Shown piece by piece: positions 60,633 through 64,000 of a stretch of 64,000 nt of DNA (its first letter is position 1; each line of letters opens with the position of its first letter). Below the pieces are notes generated by a model. It saw only the letters and a list, made by a program, of their open reading frames with translations. It made no database searches and was not told where the DNA came from. Source of the DNA: Pseudarthrobacter defluvii (GTDB lineage: Bacteria; Actinomycetota; Actinomycetes; Actinomycetales; Micrococcaceae); contig NZ_JAUSYG010000001.1 of the NCBI RefSeq assembly GCF_030816725.1, positions 1,240,001 through 1,304,000 of the forward strand. The letters are read 5' to 3'. The position numbers and the translations under genes were made by a program.

Positions 60633-61979
60633 TCAGGCGGTTTCGCGGCCCTCGTGGTCCACCGGGCATTCGGCCTCGGCCAAGGCGGGGGAGCCGGCGG
60701 GTGCCGTGCCGGGCTGGGCGCCGGGCTGTTCCACCGTGATGCCGTACAGCGCCTCCAGCGCGGCCACGTAGTCGTCCTGCTGGCCGTTCGCGGCGAGTTC
60801 GCGGGCGCGGACGGTGGGGACGTGCAGCAGCTGCTTGACCATGCGGCGGAGGGCGAACTCGACCTCTTCGGCGGCGGCCGTGCACCCATGGCGCGCCCGG
60901 ACCTTTTCCATTTCCGCGTCCAGCACGTTCATGGTGTGGCGCCGAAGGGCAACGATGGCTGAATCGACGGAGCGGGCTTCGCGTTCCTGCTGGAAAGCCT
61001 TGGCGGCGTCCTTCACGATGCTGCTCGCCTGGGCAAGCGATTCCGCCTGCTCCTGCGGTGCTGCGAGGCGCACGGACTCGAGGGTCAGCAGTTCCACCCC
61101 GTCCAGTTCGCCGACGGCGGGATCAAAGTCGTGCGTGAGGGCCAGGTCAATGGCGATCAGGGGCTGCGGGGAGTTGGCGCGGACCTGGGCCAGTTCATCG
61201 GCTTCAACCCGGGTATCCGAGCCGCTGCAGCCGATCATGACGTCGGCAGCGGCCACCGCGGGCCGCAGCGAATCCACGTCCAGGGCCGCGCCGCCGCGGG
61301 AGGCAACGAACCCTTCGGCCCGGCCGGACGACGAGAAGACGGAGATGTCGGTGCAGCCGCGTTCGCGCAGCAGTGCCATGGTGGCGCCCGCGTAGGCGCC
61401 GGTCCCGAAGAGCACAACCTTCTTGGCTGACCAGTCAGGGCTTTCGGAAAGGTCCGTTGCCAGGTCCAGTGCCACGGAGACGATGGAAAGCCCGCGGGAA
61501 CCAAGTGCGGTCTGCGCGCCCACGTCCTTGGCGGTCTTCGAGGCGGCCTGGAACAGCCGGACCAGGCCGGCGCTGGCAGTGCCGTCGTGCTGGGCGGTGA
61601 TCAGGGCGCGGCGCACCTGGCCGGCGATTTCGCGTTCACCCACGACGGCGGAGTCCAGCCCCGCGCTGACGGCGAACAGGTGCTGGGTCACCTCGGGTCC
61701 GGTGCGCGTGCTGAAGGAACGTGAGACAAGGGGTTCGGCGAGGCCGCTGGCCTCGCTGATCCGGGAGACGAGTGCCGCCCGGGCTGCCTCGACGTCGTTC
61801 GGGTTGGGGGCCTCGCCGTAGATCTCGTAGCGGTTGCAGGTGGCAAGGACCACCGCCCCGGCCACGGCAGGGGATTCGGTGAGCGCGGATGCGGCAATCC
61901 CGGAGGAACCGTTGCTCAACTGAGCAACGGTTTCAAGATCGATGTCGGCGTGTGTAGCCACCAATGAGAAAAGAACCAC
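60633..61979 (-). CDS. hemA: Glutamyl-tRNA reductase
   Basis: 448-residue first enzyme of the C5 heme pathway, reducing Glu-tRNA to glutamate-1-semialdehyde. The catalytic cysteine is in [13 protein letters not shown] (about 50), the NADPH-binding loop is [15 protein letters not shown] (about 183), and the C-terminal dimerisation helix has [20 protein letters not shown]. The chosen start is GTG at 61979 ([20 protein letters not shown]), which matches the family; the frame runs on to 62042. TATGAT lies 9 bases upstream. It is divergent from hemE. Confidence 0.93.
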   Translation of the reverse strand: MVLFSLVATHADIDLETVAQLSNGSSGIAASALTESPAVAGAVVLATCNRYEIYGEAPNPNDVEAARAALVSRISEASGLAEPLVSRSFSTRTGPEVTQHLFAVSAGLDSAVVGEREIAGQVRRALITAQHDGTASAGLVRLFQAASKTAKDVGAQTALGSRGLSIVSVALDLATDLSESPDWSAKKVVLFGTGAYAGATMALLRERGCTDISVFSSSGRAEGFVASRGGAALDVDSLRPAVAAADVMIGCSGSDTRVEADELAQVRANSPQPLIAIDLALTHDFDPAVGELDGVELLTLESVRLAAPQEQAESLAQASSIVKDAAKAFQQEREARSVDSAIVALRRHTMNVLDAEMEKVRARHGCTAAAEEVEFALRRMVKQLLHVPTVRARELAANGQQDDYVAALEALYGITVEQPGAQPGTAPAGSPALAEAECPVDHEGRETA

Positions 61980-62041
61980 AACAGGCCAATCATAGCTTTT
62001 TCGTTGCCCGGTAGAACAACCACCGGAAAGGATAGTCGCCA

Positions 62042-62076
62042 CACTCCAAGGTGATCCGCGCCACCTTGCCGGAGTG
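62042..62076. promoter_or_regulatory. Stem-loop in the hemA-hemE divergent region
   Basis: CACTCCAAGGTG (62042-62053) pairs with CACCTTGCCGGAGTG (62062-62076), with a 3-base bulge. It lies between the two divergent heme gene starts. The role is unknown; it could be an operator or part of the hemE leader. Confidence 0.35.
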
Positions 62077-62148
62077 ACCGCCGGAGTGGGCCGGGCAGCG
62101 ACAGGTTGTCGTTATCTTTTGCTGTTCTTTTTCGGCACAATCAAAAGC

Positions 62149-63243
62149 ATGACTCCTAGCCCCGCCGTCTCCGCTGCCGGCGCCCTCGCCGCAGACCATC
62201 CACTGATGGACGGCCGCACAGCCGACTCCCCTCTGATTACGGCCTACCGCGGGGGCAAGCCGTCCCGCCGTCCTGTCTGGTTCATGCGGCAGGCAGGCCG
62301 GTCCCTGCCGGAGTACCTGAAGGTGCGCGAGGGCATCGCCATGCTTGATTCCTGCCTCCGCCCTGAGCTGGCCTCCGAGATCACGCTGCAGCCCGTCCGC
62401 CGCCACGACGTGGACGCAGGCATCTTCTTCTCCGACATCGTGATCCCGTTGAAGCTGGCCGGGGTCGGAGTGGACATCGTTCCGGGGGTGGGGCCGGTCC
62501 TGGACAAGCCCGTGCGCACAGCAGCGGATGTCGCCGCCCTGCCCCAGCTCACCTGGGAAGCCCTCGAGCCAATCCGCGAAGCCGTCCGGCTCACGGTGGC
62601 CGAACTGGGCAAGACACCCCTGATCGGCTTCGCCGGTGCGCCGTTTACCCTTGCCGCCTACATGGTGGAGGGAAAACCGTCCCGCGACCACCTGGGCCCC
62701 CGGACCATGATGCACGCGGACCCGGAGACCTGGGCCGCGCTGGCCAACTGGGCCGCCGACGCTTCCGGCATGTTCCTCCAGGCCCAACTGGAGGCCGGTG
62801 CCTCCGCCGCCCAGCTCTTCGACTCCTGGGCGGGCTCGCTGGGACTGGCCGACTACACCAAGTACGTTGCGCCGGCGTCGGCCCGTGCCCTTGACCATGT
62901 CCGCCACCTCGGCGCCCCGCTCATCCACTTCGGCACCGGCACCTCTGAACTTCTCGTTGCCATGCGCGACGTGGGTGTGGACGTGGTGGGCGTCGACTAC
63001 CGGCTGCCCCTCGATGAGGCCAACCGTCGCCTGGGCGGGACTGTTCCGTTGCAGGGAAACATCGACCCCGCCCTGCTGGCAGCCCCCTGGGAGATCCTCG
63101 AAGCCCACGTCCGCGACGTTATCGCCGCCGGCTCAGCCGCTCCCGGCCACGTCCTGAACCTCGGACACGGGGTACCGCCCGAAACGGACCCTGACGTCCT
63201 GACCCGCGTGGTGGAGCTCATCCACTCCATCGCGCCGGAGTAA
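62149..63243 (+). CDS. hemE: Uroporphyrinogen decarboxylase
   Basis: 364-residue enzyme that decarboxylates uroporphyrinogen III to coproporphyrinogen III. The hallmark RPVWFMRQAGRSLPEY (about 40-55), catalytic Asp in FFSDIVIP (about 99) and GFAGAPFTLAAYMVEG (about 164-179) are present, with NLGHGVPPETDPD at the end. The ATG at 62149 is preferred; the frame opens 75 bases earlier without coding features. The hemY gene begins 4 bases after its stop, so they form an operon. Confidence 0.95.
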   Translation: MTPSPAVSAAGALAADHPLMDGRTADSPLITAYRGGKPSRRPVWFMRQAGRSLPEYLKVREGIAMLDSCLRPELASEITLQPVRRHDVDAGIFFSDIVIPLKLAGVGVDIVPGVGPVLDKPVRTAADVAALPQLTWEALEPIREAVRLTVAELGKTPLIGFAGAPFTLAAYMVEGKPSRDHLGPRTMMHADPETWAALANWAADASGMFLQAQLEAGASAAQLFDSWAGSLGLADYTKYVAPASARALDHVRHLGAPLIHFGTGTSELLVAMRDVGVDVVGVDYRLPLDEANRRLGGTVPLQGNIDPALLAAPWEILEAHVRDVIAAGSAAPGHVLNLGHGVPPETDPDVLTRVVELIHSIAPE

Positions 63244-63247
63244 ACCC

Positions 63248-64000
63248 ATGGGGAGTTCTCCGGCGAAGCCTGGCACGGCGCTGGTGGTGGGCGGCGGGAT
63301 TTCCGGGCTCCTGTCGGCCCGGGAGCTTGCCGCAGCCGGCCACGAGGTGACCGTCCTTGAGGCGGGGACGGCGTGGGGCGGCTGTGTGGGCAGCCATACG
63401 GTAGCAGGACTTACCCTCGACAGCGGGGCCGAGTCGTTCGCCACAAGGTCCGACGCCGTTGCCCGGCTCTGTGCCGAGCTGGGACTGGGTGGAATGATCG
63501 TTCCTCCCCGTCCCGGCGGTGCGTGGGTGCAGCTTCCGGACGGGGCCCGCGAACTGCCCAAGACCGGCGTCCTGGGCATCCCGGCAAACCCCTGGGATCC
63601 TGAGGTGCGCCGCACCCTGGGCACACTCGGCTCGCTGCGTGCCTCGTTGGACCGCCTCCTGCCTGCCTCCGTGGGGGCCGGTGCGGGTGTTACCAGCGTC
63701 GCGGCCCTGGTGCGGGCGCGGATGGGTTCCCGGGTGTTGGAGCGCCTCGTCTCACCGGTGGTGGGCGGCGTCCACTCCGCCGACCCCGGCCTGCTCGACG
63801 TCGACATGGTGGCTCCCGGCCTCCGTGCCGGACTGCGGAAACACGGTTCGCTCGCTGCCGCAGTGTCGGCCCAGCGGCGCGGCCCCGCAACCCCCGTCAA
63901 CGCCCAGGCGGCCCAGCCTGCGAAGGCCGGTTCCGCCGTCGCGGGCCTCGAAGGCGGCATGCACACCCTGGTGGATGCCCTGGTGGCGGAACTCCAACGC
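63248..64000 (+). CDS. hemY: Protoporphyrinogen/coproporphyrinogen oxidase (3' end outside window)
   Basis: 251 residues visible of an FAD-dependent HemY-type oxidase. The FAD loop ALVVGGGISGLLSARELA (about 11-28), VTVLEAGTAWGG and the substrate-side SGAESFATR and LVSPVVGGVHSADP segments fit HemG/HemY. In Gram-positive bacteria such enzymes act mainly as coproporphyrinogen III oxidase (CgoX) in the coproporphyrin-dependent heme route; that assignment is by family knowledge. The frame is open to the window end, where it is cut in the GGMHTLVDALV region that usually precedes the second half. Confidence 0.92.
   Translation, partial: MGSSPAKPGTALVVGGGISGLLSARELAAAGHEVTVLEAGTAWGGCVGSHTVAGLTLDSGAESFATRSDAVARLCAELGLGGMIVPPRPGGAWVQLPDGARELPKTGVLGIPANPWDPEVRRTLGTLGSLRASLDRLLPASVGAGAGVTSVAALVRARMGSRVLERLVSPVVGGVHSADPGLLDVDMVAPGLRAGLRKHGSLAAAVSAQRRGPATPVNAQAAQPAKAGSAVAGLEGGMHTLVDALVAELQR

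Overview
The window is a high-GC stretch of actinobacterial chromosome. Gene content points to Micrococcaceae, most likely Arthrobacter or Pseudarthrobacter: the order sigE, zinc anti-sigma gene, tatB, mrp; DUF3117 and DUF3107 proteins; gluABCD; the fdxA-dapC pair; and heme genes split between a hemA strand and a hemE-hemY strand. The genus is an inference from content and was not checked by a search. Genes are dense on both strands. No intergenic gap exceeds 300 bases, and I saw no tRNA, rRNA, CRISPR array or prophage. Layout: 1-8,032 holds a truncated aminotransferase, a PPK2 polyphosphate kinase, exonuclease VII (xseA intact, xseB frameshifted), a membrane protein, ispH, rmuC and ychF. 8,033-13,200 is the only accessory-looking patch: an IS3-type insertion sequence, small membrane and DUF proteins, and a TetR regulator facing a broken DUF4188 gene across a palindromic operator. 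13,218-20,659 is a peptide ABC uptake operon with two substrate-binding lipoproteins, two permeases and a fused double ATPase. 20,722-28,272 carries an SGNH hydrolase, typA, an AbiEi/DUF559-like protein, a lone SH3-like protein, fdxA-dapC and citrate synthase. 28,414-34,009 has galE, a TetR, a lysozyme-like exported protein and divergent dapD and dapE. 34,078-37,408 is gluABCD. 37,513-46,599 has a LOG protein, a DivIVA-like protein, a PIG-V-like mannosyltransferase, a DUF3117 protein, an O-methyltransferase, the sigE-anti-sigma-tatB set, mrp, a DUF1003 protein and an MgtE-N/CBS protein. 46,677-54,638 has a stress protein, an M24 peptidase, a PHP phosphoesterase, a solitary DNA methyltransferase, a DEAD-box helicase and an RNB ribonuclease. 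54,678-57,938 is thiamine synthesis: thiE diverges from a TPP riboswitch and thiO-thiS-thiG. 58,003-64,000 has a TetR/DUF3107/moeZ cluster and the heme genes hemA, hemE and truncated hemY. Functional themes are diaminopimelate synthesis by the succinylase branch (dapC, dapD, dapE), heme, thiamine thiazole, peptide and glutamate uptake, and envelope stress control. The strongest cross-cutting signal is regulatory: at least fourteen genes have a TANNNT hexamer exactly 6 or 7 bases before the start codon, which suggests many leaderless transcripts. Other points worth checking are the xseB frameshift, the damaged DUF4188 gene, two roughly 60-base palindromes between convergent genes, and an orphan DNA methyltransferase. 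I found no clear new multigene defence or biosynthetic system here.
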